Of a DNA stretch of 64,000 nucleotides, positions 43,615 through 56,063 are shown one piece after another. The stretch is taken from NCBI RefSeq assembly GCF_000003195.3, contig NC_012870.2, forward strand, positions 18,964,501 through 19,028,500, written 5' to 3'. This DNA is from Sorghum bicolor. Lineage: Eukaryota > Streptophyta > Magnoliopsida > Poales > Poaceae. Below the pieces are notes generated by a model. It saw nothing but the letters and a program-made list of their open reading frames with translations. It had not been told where the DNA came from and ran no database searches. How positions within the stretch are numbered: the stretch's first letter is position 1; every line of letters starts with the position of its first letter. Position numbers and translations under genes: made by a program.

Positions 43615-44083
43615 TGTGGGGGTATAAACCCCTATACCCTTACGGCTAGACTTCAGCCAGGAAGCTTGGCCCACTACGAGACGAGTTCAAGGCTTGATCC
43701 GACAGCCCGAGTTTCGCGCAAGGAAACAAGACGTGGGGATCAAGCAGGATTCTAGTCGGTTAGAATAGGAATTGATATCGAATTATCCGTGGCAATTGTA
43801 ACCGACTAGGATTAGTTTCTAGATCTGTAACCCTGCCCTCCAGACTATATAAGGAGGGGCAAGGGACCCCCTAGGACAAGTCATACACATCATATTCTCT
43901 CAGCACAAATCAATACAACCAGACGCAGGACGTAGGTATTACGCCAACTCGGCGGCCGAACCTGGATAAAAAGCTTGTCCGTGTCTTGCGTCACCATCGA
44001 GTTCGTAGTTTGCGCACCGTCTACCGATAAACTACTACCGTGGGTATACCCCAAGGTAGACTGCCGACCAGCTTTCGTCGACA
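43615..44083 (+). repeat. 3' LTR (469 bp)
   Basis: Same length as the 5' LTR, one mismatch, starts TGTGGGGG and ends CGACA, followed by the target duplication CTGAG. Confidence 0.95.
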
Positions 44084-45002
44084 CTGAGTGCCTAAGAAAA
44101 CACTCGGCAAACAGTTACTTAAAATCATATTTTAAAGCACAAAACGACTTCAAAGAAAAAAATTCAACTACAAAGTTATAATACTTCTCAAGACCTATAA
44201 AGTTTATTTTAGTCATTTCTTTATGACAAAGTGAAAGTAAATTTGTTCACAAATCTTATATCTCTCTTGTAGTTTATGAAACTTTAAGACAAATATATAA
44301 GATTTATGAACGATGTTAGAACCATCATGTCGGATAAACAAATGACCAAGTAACCAAAACAAACTTTTTGATTTGAAATCATCTTGTCATGAAAACTATC
44401 TTCGAATTTCTTAAATTTAAAATTCAAATTATGTAAACGACCTCAGATGGAGAATCTTACTAAACGAAAAGTGTAGATCTTAAAAAGTTATAAAACTTAT
44501 AGTTGATAGCTTTTTGATTTGAATTCGTTTAGGGGCCTTAAACAAATAATTTACACTCAATTTAGTATAATATGTAGAGAACCGAAATGACTTACAAATA
44601 TATATATGAGTGTGTAGTGCTGTGGTTAGAGGTAGCATGCGAAGAAGAGATCGTAGATTCGAATTCCAATAGTCATATAGCTGCGAAAAATACCGCGACT
44701 TGCACAGAGATAAGCGTGCACAAGACGGTGCCCTCAACCCTATTTTTTTTATTTTTTTTAACCTTTAACAAGTGCACGGCAAAAAAATACTTGATAAAGA
44801 CAGTTTTGCTAATGTTTTTTTTTTGTGAAGTGTTACACTCGGGGCTTTATCGAGCTCCAGAATCCGCTAGTGAATTGCTCATATTTTACTAAATTTATTA
44901 TTTTAAAAGTTAACTATAGATTTATTTTAGAATTTAATAACATTATTCTTTTAGTGCACGTGTTCCTCGACAATAAGACGCCCGTGTAACTATGTTAACT
45001 TC

Positions 45003-45248
45003 GGACTTCTTTAGTTCACCCCAAAATCCAAAAACTTTTCAAGATTCTTTCTCACATTGAATCTTGCGGTATATGCATGGAGCATTAAATATAAATAAAA
45101 AATAACTAATTATATAATTTATCTGTAATTTGCGAGTCGAATCTTTTAAGTCTAGTTAGTCTATAATTGGACAATAATTGCCAAATACAAATGAAAGTGT
45201 TACAGTAGCTAAAGTCAAAAAAAAAAATTCTCCAAACTAAACAAGGCC
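45003..45248. mobile_element. GGCCTTGTTTAG-family MITE (246 bp)
   Basis: Worn left end GGACTTCTTTAGTTCACC, right end AAACTAAACAAGGCC, TTC repeated on both sides. Confidence 0.82.
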
Positions 45249-45780
45249 TTCATCGGACATGTTGGATTAAGTTTGGGACCATGAACACTATCATCTAGTG
45301 GCACTTGATAGACCAGTTAGCTAAAGATTTTCTTTTTTATAGTATGACTATCTAAAAGCATAGAATCTTTGGCTCAGAATCACTCTTTTTTAGAACTTGG
45401 TCACTTCTTTTTTCTATACTTTATTTTCCTTACTATTCTCCTAAGTCATGTAATCTTATCCCACGATAAATCTCCTGTGCGCATCTTATTGGAGGCCCTC
45501 CACATAGCGCCATATAAATCACCACTCCTAACATTATTTAAAAGCAATCTAAAATATCCGTCTTTAAACTAACGGTATATACGTATACTAAACTATTAGA
45601 GCCACCTAACCAACTCACTTAGAGGCCTATTCGCTATATGGTAACTCTCTTGGTTAAAGTACAAGTGTACAACTATATTATCTCGATCGAACATTAGTCG
45701 AAATCGATTGAATTCAAAATTGACAGTTTCCTCTAGCTTGAAAGACGGAGGACAACCAATAATCCAAGTTTCTGTTCCTC

Positions 45781-46061
<281 letters not shown>

Positions 46062-46359
46062 ATAGTCAAAAGCTTTCATGCGGCCTGCAGGTAGTATTCA
46101 TGATTTTCTCTTTTTAGGGAAAGGTAAGTAATATCCTTGACGGAACGTCGGAACAGATAAACTCAGCGAGAGTACTCCATCCATTTCAAATTACAAGATA
46201 TTTTAAGAATTTTAAAAAGTTAAAGTATTTTAAATTTAACTAAAATTATAGAGAGAATTTATGATGAAGAGAGGATATAGAAGCCGAGAAGAGTAGGCCA
46301 GGGTTAGTGGGACGCTTTCAGTTAGCAGTCCCGAGTCTGGCCCATCTTACAACAATCTA

Positions 46360-46591
46360 GGCCTTGTTTAGTTTATAAAAAAATTGGTTTTTGGCTATTG
46401 TAGCACTCTCATTTTTATTTGACAAACATTGTCCAATCACGGAGTAACTAGGCTCAAAAGATTCATTTCATAAATTACAGATAAACTGTGCAATTAGTTT
46501 TTATTTTCGTGTATATTTAATGCTCCATGCATGAGACCAAAGATTCGATTCGACGAAAAATCTTAAATTTTTTTGCAAACTAAACAAGGCC
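46360..46591. mobile_element. GGCCTTGTTTAG-family MITE (232 bp) with an empty site in block C
   Basis: GGCCTTGTTTAGTTTA / AAACTAAACAAGGCC. Block C at about 52,722-52,750 has the same flanks without the element, which defines the insertion point at CTA. Confidence 0.9.
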
Positions 46592-47242
46592 TAATATGGG
46601 CCACCCACGTATAGCAAAGGACGATGCTTGCGTGGTGTATTGTGGATTGGGATTAACACACACGTACTACACACAGCATGCTTGCAGCCCATTCAAATAA
46701 ACTCGTAAGGTCCACAAGACGCTGTCGTTTATTTGCAAACCAAAAACGGTGTCGTTTTATTTACAAACCAAAACACTGCATTGACCGACACGCTTATTAT
46801 CTGCCAGGTGCGTGCATCATCGATCTTTGAACATATCTGATCTTGAAACGTTCAGCTCGCAGTTGTCAGAACTTACATTAAAATTAAGCTAAGCACCCTG
46901 CAAGCATCTTTAATTTGGTCTGATGTTGAAACGTCCAGAGCCCAGCTCACCCACAGTATAGTTGTTAGAAGTCGATCAGAGCCACCGGTAATATAATCTC
47001 AATGGCGCCTTCAAATGACGACTGTGCTCAGTCAATACATATATAATTAACGTGTACTTGTAGTACCACAGGCCATACAAGTTGATAAGTATGCGTGTAA
47101 TAAGATCGAGTACTACAGGTAACTGGTAAGTATTAATAATCTACAGTATTTTCCAAAGATTAGAAGAAGAGAAGAAAAGTCAGCGAGATTAACAAAGGTC
47201 AGCACGGCGAGTCAAGAGTCACATGGGCGTGCAGTGGGCTCA

Positions 47243-47733
47243 TCCTCGTTTAGTTCTTATTTTTTTAAAAAAATTTCTCATCACATTGAATCTTAAGATG
47301 TATATATGAAGCATTAAATATAAATAAATAAATAATTAATTATATAGTTTACCTATAATATACAAAACGAATCTTTTGAGCCTAGTTAATCTATAATTAG
47401 ACAATAATTACCAAATACTTCCTCCATCTCAAATTACAAGTCATTCCAAGAATATTGAAGAGTCAAAGATCTCAAGTTAAACCAAACTTATATGGCAAGA
47501 TAGTAATATTTATGGTGTCAACTTAGTGTCATTACATTCTACATTAATTATATTTTTATATTATACTTATTTGATGTTATAAATCTTTGTAATTTTTTCT
47601 ATAATTTTGGTCAAGTTGAGATGGTTTGACTCTCCAATATTCTTGGAATGACTTATAGTTTGGGATGGAGGAAGTATAAACGAAAGTGTTACAATAGCCA
47701 AAGCCAACAAATTTCATGAACTAAATCAGGACT
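47243..47733. mobile_element. GGCCTTGTTTAG-family MITE interrupted by a Stowaway
   Basis: Worn ends 'CCTCGTTTAGTTC' and 'GAACTAAATCAGGAC', usual interior, split at 47417/47675. Confidence 0.75.
47418..47674. mobile_element. Stowaway MITE (257 bp), nested
   Basis: CTTCCTCCATCTCAAATTA at the left and its inverse at the right (GGGATGGAGGAAG), TA on both sides; long inverted ends including 'CAAGAATATTG' / 'CAATATTCTTG'. Confidence 0.9.
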
Positions 47734-47876
47734 CAGCTAGACATTTGGGAAATCGGGTTTCTTGTATAAAATACTGGTGAGGAAGGCAAGGTGATTTACT
47801 CAAATGAATGTTTCCAAAAACATTGCAAATATATTTTTTTCATGTAACCACTTCTTGATCTTGATGCGTTGCAGGT

Positions 47877-48313
47877 ACTATGGGCTTTCCCTTCCATGGA
47901 ATACCCAAGATAAGATGGACATCATGTTCTGTCAACTTTAGTTCAGATCTAGTACCAGAATGTAAGGTACAGACTACAGAGGATAGGATCAAACTTACTA
48001 AGCAGCCATGCAGTAAAATCCTTATTTGACTTGTGGATATTAAGGTTCTTAAAACTGCTAAATCCCATGTCTTTAATCAGCTACAACCTAGTTTCATCTT
48101 TTATGCTACTGGAAATATCTAAAGTCATTCCTTGTGTATTACCTTTTCTAGATTTCCTTGCTTTACTAGCACCCCTTGATCGTGGAGTACTAGCATTATT
48201 GGTGGTTGCTCTGTTCTGTGCAAGGTGGATCCCATTTTTCCAGCGAACATGTTGCAATGCTTTGGTAAATGCTGACCTATTGGAGCTTGAACCACCTGAT
48301 CCATTGACGGTTT
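47877..48313 (-). pseudogene. Fragment of a grass mobile-element ORF (plant-mobile-domain or Ulp1-associated type)
   Basis: On the minus strand, frames joined across one shift and stops read 'GSGGSSSNRSAFTKALQHVR', a basic 'SKARKSRKG', 'LIKDMGFSSFKNLNIHKSNK' and 'FTAWLLSKFDP'. They end in 'SELKLTEHDVHLILGIPWKG'. The pattern 'MGF..L...K....WL...FDP....L......+T..DV..ILGIP.GG' is that of grass proteins carried by Mutator/CACTA-type transposons or plant mobile domain genes. At least three stops and one frameshift; no start. I cannot say which element it came from. Confidence 0.55.
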
Positions 48314-49259
48314 GATGTTGTTTTCTCCATCTTAAATGAAAATAAAATGGTTATACATAAGTGAAGAAAAATGCCAAATCTGAGAAAGTATGCAATGATA
48401 CTCTACTCTAGTTTAATACGTATAAGAAGGAAAATACCAAATCTAAGAAAGTATGCAATGATACTCTAGTCTAGTTTAATACGTATAAGATGATACTCTA
48501 ATCTGGAAAAGGAAAATGGAATTGCAGGCACACCATCGCTCTCATGCTCTGCTGTTGAACGGCAAGGATCGCAGCAGGCATGGGCATGTATGTACAGAGG
48601 TAGCATATCTCCGTAGAAATGCACGAAGTACTCTGGTAACCATCTAACTAGCGATGATTTTTTTTTGCAAATATAAAGAATCAAATATCTGAAATCACAA
48701 TTTGACAATAGATGATGCATGGGTCACGACATCCTTGGCTAATACTTACGCCTGCCATGACCTCTAAGCATCAGGATCTAATAACTCACTGAACTTTCCA
48801 GACAGGCAACATGTCATGATCTACCTAACGAGATCAATACATAACAATTAACATACACAAATTCTCAATCAACAAAAGAAACCTGCGCTGCGCCGCTCCT
48901 CTGTCGTAGATCACAGATTCAAAGCCGAGACAGCGGACACGAGACACCTTGCTTCTGCACAATGAAGCTTGGCGCCGAAGGACAAAGTTGGTGTCCTGCC
49001 ACCGTGCTGTGAAGGAGTGCCCCGCCGCCGTGCCGTGCGAAGAGCTGCATGTGGACTCTGTAAACGTTGGTGGATTAGATGAGAAAGATTTGGTTTTGTT
49101 GAAACGGAGAATATTTCATTGGATAAGGATAATGGATAATTTGAACGGACGAATAGATGGATAATGTTTAAAAGACAACTCCTCGGTGAGTGAAATACCG
49201 GCAATAGTATAATTTTTCCACCGTGGAAAAATGAAAAAATAAATAAAAGAATGGCCTGC
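48314..49259. other. Part of block B; nothing else recognised
   Basis: AT-rich with a 60 bp direct repeat around 'CTAGTTTAATACGTATAAGA' (48,408 and 48,471). No gene seen. Confidence 0.45.
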
Positions 49260-49480
49260 TGCGTTGTTTTCAAGTCGTGTGATTGTGGGTATCACACACG
49301 TACGTTGTGGACGCACATACGTGCACGGTGCACTGCGGACTACGGCATGCATGCACGAACACGTAAGGATATTGTAAGGCTACATACGCCCTGCCGGCAC
49401 GTAGGTACGTACACTACGGATGGATAACGCGATGCATGCATGCCAGTGGAACAAGTAAGACGTGGCTAAGTGCGCCTAAG

Positions 49481-50273
49481 CAGGGGCGGAGCCAGGATTT
49501 GAACATATGGGGGGCCGTGCAAACCAAGAACAATAAATAAACGTTTGCATTGTAATGCAAAAAAAGCAGAAAAACAAAAAAAAGAGAAATTTAACTAGTC
49601 TCATGCCTCTAACCTTCACCTGATCATTCTATTTCTTTGACTAGGAAAAGAATCATAATAAAAACAAGTAGTTAAACGGGAGCAAAATTAATTAGTACTA
49701 GATCCTAACATCAAATGACAAACAATCAGTTACATATCATTTAGTCTTAGACAAAACGATCACTTAAACAAGTAAAATGGTCATTTAAATAGAAGGTTAA
49801 ACAGAAACACCATACCACTGTTAGTGTTTAAACGTTGAGTACAACGGGCTAAATGACCGTTTAGAGTTTAGATGAATAATGATAGAAGCATAGAGATAAG
49901 AAAGATAATAGGAAGACTAATGCTAAATAATATAGATCCCATTGTTGGAGATCAATTCAGAAGGATTAAACAAGGAAAACGCTGATTTTCAATTAACTAG
50001 CTAATTAGAGTGTGTGGTAGAGGACAAACTGATGTTTGATAGACAATAATAAAAATAAAAGATATGAAAAAAATATTAGAAAGATCTAGATTCTATTTTT
50101 ATAAGAAACTATTAGAGATTAATATGAAATAAGAATAAAAATCTTAGTACAGATAATATCATTAACTAGCTAATTAGATAATTAAACATCTAATCTATGA
50201 GGTGTATTAAGGGAGTTATGGGAAGGTTGGGGGGTGCCAGGCCTCCCTCAGCCCCCCCTTCCCTCCGCCACTG
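49481..50273. mobile_element. Non-autonomous hAT element (793 bp)
   Basis: CAGGGGCGGAGCCAGG at the left and CCCTCCGCCACTG at the right. CGCCTAAG is directly repeated at 49473-49480 and 50274-50281 (8 bp). AT-rich interior without transposase. Confidence 0.9.
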
Positions 50274-50292
50274 CGCCTAAGTGCGGGTCCAC

Positions 50293-51242
50293 CGCATATA
50301 CTTGGCCCTTTGGTACGGGCATTATGGGCCGGCCCAGGTACGGCACTAAGAAGCACGACCTAGGTGCGGTTTGGCCCGAGGCCTATAGTGCTAGTGTCAG
50401 ACACGATCTGATAGTAGTGTCGTACTTAGGCTGCAGGTTCGGCTCGTAGTGCTGGCATGGACACGATATGATTTTTAGGCCGGCATAGTGTGGCCTCATA
50501 GTTTTCACCTATTGAATCATTTTAGGTATTTTCTAGTCGGTGGATGGGAGTATATAAGTACCTCTTCGAACCCTAACTCCCAATTTCCCCGTACTCTCCA
50601 GTCCCCACGGCCTCCTCTAGGTCCTCCCTGACTTGGCAACTCCCCGTGCCAATTTCCTCTCGTCCTCCCGATGTCTGACTCCTGTGCCTAGATCTTCCAC
50701 CTCTGCTCCCCACGACACTTCCTCCTCTCATCCCAAGCGTTGTGTCGACCTCGGCACTGGGGAGTTGGACAGCGGCGCGGGGGAGCTAGAGAGCGTCGCG
50801 ACGACATCAGTGCTTCCCCCTCGCTCGCTCCCGTTCCTCTCCCTCGGTCGCTCAGGCCTCTCTTGTTGTCGTCGCCCCTAGTGGCAGTGTCCTCCTCCCA
50901 TACGGCGACGTAGGGCCACAGTAATGACAATGACACGCGTTAGCATGACAACATCGACAACAAGGTTGCTCCTTGCGTGGAGCTAAAGTGCTCGGGCCAA
51001 CATGGGCATGTCGAGCTGCCGTGCTCAACGACACAACATGTTACGGCTAATCGGCGATAGTTTCGTGCCTGGGTCGCAACATAGGTGCTTTATCACAATA
51101 CAAAATATGTATATACGATGAGGTATTGGCACAACGGCACTATTAGGCACAACACGGCTGAGTTATTGTGCTGCATTGTGTCGTGCCTCGTCGTGTCCGT
51201 GCTAGTGTCATGTCGGGTGGCCCAGTTGGCCAAGTATACTAT
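50293..51242. mobile_element. Possible TIR element (about 950 bp) with TATACTTGGCC ends
   Basis: 'ATATACTTGGCCCTTTGG' at the left pairs with the inverse of 'GGCCAAGTATAC' at the right, and the subterminal parts share 'GGGCC', 'CACGAC' and 'GGCACG' words. I could not confirm a target duplication. The GC-rich middle (50,580-51,060) is open on both strands but matches no family I know. Confidence 0.45.
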
Positions 51243-51266
51243 TGCATCCACAAAGAAGTAAAATTA

Positions 51267-51591
51267 GGTCTTGTTTGGTATAGCTCAGCTTGATTAGTGA
51301 AGTTGTTTTTTATAAAGAGTGTCATGAACAACTTTCGAAATAAAGCCGAGCTATTTTGAAAAGGTTATTTCGCAAAACAGTTTCACGAGCAACTTCATGT
51401 ATGGATGAAAGAAAGAAATAGGGAAGAGAGCTAGGATAAGCTACTGTTTTCGCTTTACCCCAACTCATGTCTTTATGAAAGAAGAAGAAAAATAGCTTCA
51501 TCCATAAAGATATTTTTGGAAAAGAGTGTTTGGCAAAAAAAATAGCTCACAATAGCTCATGAAGTTGTTATGAGTTGTGGCAAACAGGCCC
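51267..51591. mobile_element. Tourist-like MITE (325 bp)
   Basis: GGTCTTGTTTGGTATAGCTC at the left and GAGTTGTGGCAAACAGGCC at the right; 'AATAGCTCA' copies inside. Confidence 0.7.
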
Positions 51592-52689
51592 ATAGTATGA
51601 GACAAATTCAAAAAATAAGAAACTTCACCCAAAAATGAACTAAATGTTGCGAGGTGTGAGGTGACTGTCTTGATGATGAATAGATGACATGTTTCTTGAA
51701 AAATGTTTTAGGGTTTAGGTAAAAAAGGGGGAAGGGGATGAGAAATACGGTAAATATAATAAAAGAGAAAGGAGGGGAAAGTTTTTTTATAATATGTATC
51801 TATATTTTAGATAAGAAAAACGTACATGTGAGAGTATAAATACAGACACGTACGATGGAGAAACGGAGACACCTGATCCACCCAAACTACACGAAGATCC
51901 CTAAGAAAGAAAAGATGACAACAAAGTCCCTAGAATCTTCATGAACCACCGGTGGTCAACCTCCTCATCGCCGGCCATCGCCATTGCCGAAGAAGACAAA
52001 CACCACCATGAGCTGGAAGGGTCCCATAGCACACAGGCTTTGAGCCAAGTCAAATTTGACACCCATCATGAAAGGTAGGCTGAAGCCATCGGTAGTCGCC
52101 CATCGACCAAGGCTGTAACCCGACTCCTCTAGCTCCCAGATCTAGACTCGCCACAGACGATCACCGTCGTCGAGAGAAGATTGAGCCAGATCCAGCCAGG
52201 CACCAACCACAAAACCCACAAACATTTCTATAGCCAAAAGAAAAAGAGGCTAGCGACATCACCTGTCGAAGATGATGAAGGGCCTTTCCCGGTCTCCTAG
52301 ACGTAACTCGTCGACCTTGCTGCGGGCACCCGATAAGAATGCCATCTAGGCAAAGGAGAGGTCACCAGACATTATTCCATAGCATCGTCAACGCCTGCGC
52401 CTCGCTGACACCGCCCGGACAAACCCTAGCTCCGCCATCAAATGATAGCAAGCAAACCCTAGACCTAGGTAAACACCTACCTACTCTATACATGGTTGCA
52501 CATCGATTCGTTGGCCCACCTCCCTTTCTAACACCACATCGGCCGTCGGAGAACTCTAGCAGAGTCGAAGAGATGAGAAGGGCAGGGAGGGGAACCAAAG
52601 GAGAGGAAAGTTGAGTAAATGGATAGGTGAGTGAATGTTATAAAAAATTATACAGAAGAATACAACATATAGAGTAGTATAAAGAGATA
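51592..52689. other. Intergenic; GC-rich stretch of unknown nature
   Basis: 51,880-52,620 is GC-richer than its surroundings and reads, on the minus strand, like an untranslated or pseudogene segment ('TAGGGTTTGC', 'GATCTGGGAGCTAGAGG'). No protein family recognised. Confidence 0.4.
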
Positions 52690-54640
52690 ACACGAGAAGT
52701 TAAACGAGATTCCTAGCCTGGCCCATCTTGCAACAACCTAATATGGGCCACGCATATCAAAGGTCGGTAAAGCAGTCTGCTTGTTCCTGTCTTTATTTGG
52801 CCCCAGGATTTTTTTTACAAAAGGGAATTCCCAGCCTCTGCATTGAATTTGGCCCTAGGATAAGGATTGCACTAGTCTTTCCATGACTATTACAAATGAT
52901 TAGGATCTAAATTGCATTAACTCAAGAACTTCTTCATCCTTTCACTAGTACTTGATTCCCTTGGCACTTCCAATGAAATTCTCTGGCCTATGCGCATCAG
53001 AACCTGTTCGTTTGAGCTTATCTGCCGAATCTCCTCTTACAATAAATCAGCAAATAGTAGGGTCCGTCCCATTCACATTCAGTATCCAGAACAGGGAAGT
53101 GTTTGGAAGGATTAACGTTAATACACCCTCAATTCATGAATAACAGCTCACCAAATGAATGCTAGCATCTCATGCCAAAATCATTTTCAACAGGGGAAAC
53201 AATGATGACGCGCATGATCCCTCTCCATCAGCATGTGGCCACTCCCTTAATAGCAGCTCAGAATTTATCATGTACGGTAGTAGCAAAACTCATGTACGGT
53301 AGTAGCAAGATCTTGTTGGTGTCACTTGGTATCATACCATGCAGGTGCAGCAGGGTTTGCTGCATCAATGTATGGAAACGGAGTTCGTAACTCAAGTCGA
53401 TGATGGGCCAATTTGAACTTTGGCCCATTATGACGATCATTCCACGATAACTAACGTGTCCATATGGGCCTCCTACGAAACAGAGGAAATTTTGTCATCA
53501 CGTGCCACTGGAAGTCGTGTTGTTCAAGGCCGTGTTCCTTATTTTCGTCAAAAAAAATAACGACGATTGGGATTAACGCCTCAACGATTGCTTGCCTGGT
53601 GTATGATTGGGATTAACGCGCACGTACGCAGCAGCCCATTCAAACTCGTACGTACGGTCCACAACACGCTCATCTACCAGGGTGCGTGCGCCATCGATCT
53701 AGCTTTGAACATGCATATCTCATCTTGAAACGTTCAGCTCGCAGTAGTTACAACTACTTAATTAAAATTAAGCTAGCTATAGCACCCTTCCATCTTTAAT
53801 TTGTGTCACTCAATCAAACACATAATATAACTTAGTCTAATGTTGAAACGTTCAGAGAGCCCACCCACAGTATTCAGTATAGTTGTTAGAACTGGATCAG
53901 AGCCACCGGTAATATAATCTCCATGGCGCCTGCAATGACGATTGTGCTCAGTCAATATATAACTAACGCGTGTACTTGATTAGCATGCAATAATAAGAGT
54001 ACTACCAGTAATAATAATAACTACAGTACTGTATTTTCAAAGTACCGGATCAGAAGAGAAGAAAGTCAGGCCGAGATTAATTAACAAAGGTCAGCACGGC
54101 GAGTCAATAGTCACATGGGCGTGCAGTGGGCTCTGTCGCCGCGCTCAGCTGGGGTCGTGCTCGTGCTCGTCGCCGGCCCGGTTTGACTCTCTAGTCTGCA
54201 CTAGCACTAGCAGCTAGCGCACCTGTCGAGAGCCGCCGGCGATCCAGAGCTACCTTTTCTGGCCTTATTTAGATTAAAAAACTTTTTGAATTTTGATATT
54301 GTAATATTTTTGTTTTTATTTGACAAATATTATCTAATTATGAAATAACTAGGCTTAAAAGATTTTTATCGTAATTTACAGATAAACTGTGCAACTAGTT
54401 ATCTTTTTTATCTATATTTAATGTTCTATACAAATACCGCAAGATTCGATGTGATGTAGAATCTTTTTATCATATCACACGTGCACGGTGCACTGCGGAC
54501 TACGGCATGCATGCTGCACGAACACGTAAGGACACAGTACGTACGGCTACATACGGCCTACGGGCACGTACGTACGTACGTACACGGATGGATGATGCGA
54601 CGCATGCATGCCAATGGAACAAGCAAGGTTGGAGACTAAA
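52690..54640. repeat. Segmental duplication block C
   Basis: The most complete copy: it contains the parts shared only with A (52,790-53,555), those shared with A and B (53,560-53,930), and those shared only with B (52,690-52,770, 53,936-54,130, 54,478-54,620), in one collinear run. Confidence 0.82.
54261..54472. mobile_element. GGCCTTGTTTAG-family MITE, right end lost
   Basis: GGCCTTATTTAGATTAAAAA, usual reverse-orientation interior, breaks off near 54,472 at sequence shared with block B. Confidence 0.75.
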
Positions 54641-55043
54641 ATTCGATCAAGGCGAATTTATTTAATTTACTAGTACCTCTCACGCCGTTTGAGTATTTTT
54701 CTTTTTTTCTAGAATATAATCATATCTCTTCTTCTTCCTAATTATCAATTGGTCATGCATGCACTGCACGTATGCTATATATAGCTAGCCGTGACAGCAT
54801 GGGCGAGATGACGGTGGTACGTCGACTATACTGGCGACGCTAGCTGAGGTGGGCCGGGGGTGTGCGGTACGTGTACGTGCCGACATGTCGGCACACGTAT
54901 GTGCATAGTATGTGTGTGTCATAAGTGAGAACGATCGAGATGAAGCAATGAGGGACCCCGTTCTCGTGCAACATACCATAGGTAGGAGCAGTATGTTCGA
55001 TCGACAGGCGGCAAGCCGCCGGCAAACATAACAGTAGCCGGAC
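54641..55043. other. Intergenic; nothing recognised
   Basis: AT-rich then mixed sequence; no gene or paired repeat ends. Confidence 0.45.
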
Positions 55044-55506
55044 CTTAGCAGCCTAGTTACCGGAACATAGCGTACGTGGTACGATATTTTTATAAACTAT
55101 GAAACATGAGGGGTATATAGCTTCGTCTCGTTCCTTTAAATTACGGAATGCGTTCCACTTTCCAAAGAAACGTGTATGGGACGTAGTGGTTGGTTCATGT
55201 AGTTTTACGTGTTGTTTTGAACCAAATAAGGCCCATTGCAGGTCCAGGCCAATGAGTCAATCACCAACTAGATTTTTTGCCGGTCGCCGCCGTCAGCCAC
55301 TCACGGACGGGCATAGCGCAGTATGTATGCACACCACGAAGTTCCATAGTCACTTAGGATTGACGTTCCTATGATTGCTCCTGCATATGATTCGCGTTCC
55401 ACCATATATATTTGGGAACGACGTTCTACGATATTTCCGTTCCACGTTTCGGGATGAAGTTTTTGGAACGGGAAACGTGCCTATGTTCTCGTACCCGGCT
55501 ACTAAG
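55044..55506. mobile_element. hAT-like TIR element, copy 2 (463 bp)
   Basis: CTTAGCAGCCTAG at the left, CCCGGCTACTAAG at the right, flanks AGCCGGAC and AGCGGAC, an 8 bp duplication with one base lost. Collinear with the element at 8193-8721, with a deletion of about 65 bp. Confidence 0.72.
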
Positions 55507-55891
55507 AGCGGACACGTGTGAAACGAATGCAACAGTAGATTAGGGTACGATAAATTATCATTTTGGGGTCCCAACACAGGGACACATCACACACGTGTAC
55601 ATGGGGATGGGACCATTGGAAGCAAAGCAACCTAGGATTATTATTGTTATAGGATAGGAAACCCACCCCGGCCGGGCGACATGCCGTGTCCGACGGACAT
55701 GCGCACAGTTGCCATCGATCGGATGCCAATGCCATGCTCCACCGAGCTTTCATGCATGGGAACCCATCATCACTTATTAGGACATGCGCATGTGTGATAT
55801 GAGCGGGCATGCATGCGATTGCCGTGGATGGAATGGAATTGAACGGAATGGGTGATTTTAAGTGGGCACCGCACTACGTACACTGCACTAA
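55507..55891. other. Intergenic; nothing recognised
   Basis: No gene or paired repeat ends seen. Confidence 0.4.
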
Positions 55892-56063
55892 GGCCACTCT
55901 CAATGCATTGTATAGTTTCATGACACAGTTACCAAAACTATAAACTAGGTAACCGAGCCATGGAATCTTTCATTTAATGACCTTGCCAAGTCAGCAATTT
56001 TATTTATGTGGCATCTTATTTAATATGCATGACACTCTCACGAAACATACATTGAGACTGGCC
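55892..56063. mobile_element. Tourist-like MITE (172 bp)
   Basis: GGCCACTCTCAATGCA at the left and ACATTGAGACTGGCC at the right, TAA repeated on both sides. Confidence 0.82.

Larger units (their letters stand above)
31960..44083 (+). mobile_element. Complete Ty3/gypsy LTR retrotransposon, Tat lineage (12,124 bp)
   Basis: Flanked by the 5 bp target duplication CTGAG (31955-31959, 44084-44088). Order: 5' LTR, primer-binding site, Gag-protease, RT, RNase H, second RNase H, integrase, antisense gene, 70 bp tandem repeats, polypurine-like tract, 3' LTR. The second (archaeal-type) RNase H, absence of a chromodomain, the antisense ORF and the 3' tandem repeats together point to the Tat group (RIRE2/Grande/Retand-like). 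Young by LTR identity but with several coding defects. Confidence 0.92.
31818..44872. mobile_element. Non-autonomous CACTA element (about 0.9 kb) split by an LTR retrotransposon
   Basis: Left end CACTACGAAAACCAG, right end CCAGAATCCGCTAGTG; AAT is directly repeated at 31815-31817 and 44873-44875. Subterminal 'TTTGCAGAGTGCC', 'CTCGGCAAA' and 'ACACTCGG' motifs are those of grass CACTA elements. Without the inserted 12.1 kb retrotransposon and its 5 bp duplication the element would be about 926 bp (31818-31959 plus 44089-44872). No transposase. Confidence 0.88.
46285..49460. repeat. Segmental duplication block B
   Basis: Shares with block C (52690-54640) the start ('CTGGCCCATCTT', 'AATATGGGCCAC'), the middle ('GAAACGTTCAGCTCGCAG', 'GCCACCGGTAATATAATCTC', 'CACGGCGAGTCAA') and the end ('GTGCACGGTGCACTGCGGAC', 'ACTACGGCATGCATG'). 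The middle also matches block A. It is longer than C because MITEs and a mobile-element ORF fragment sit in it. Confidence 0.8.
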
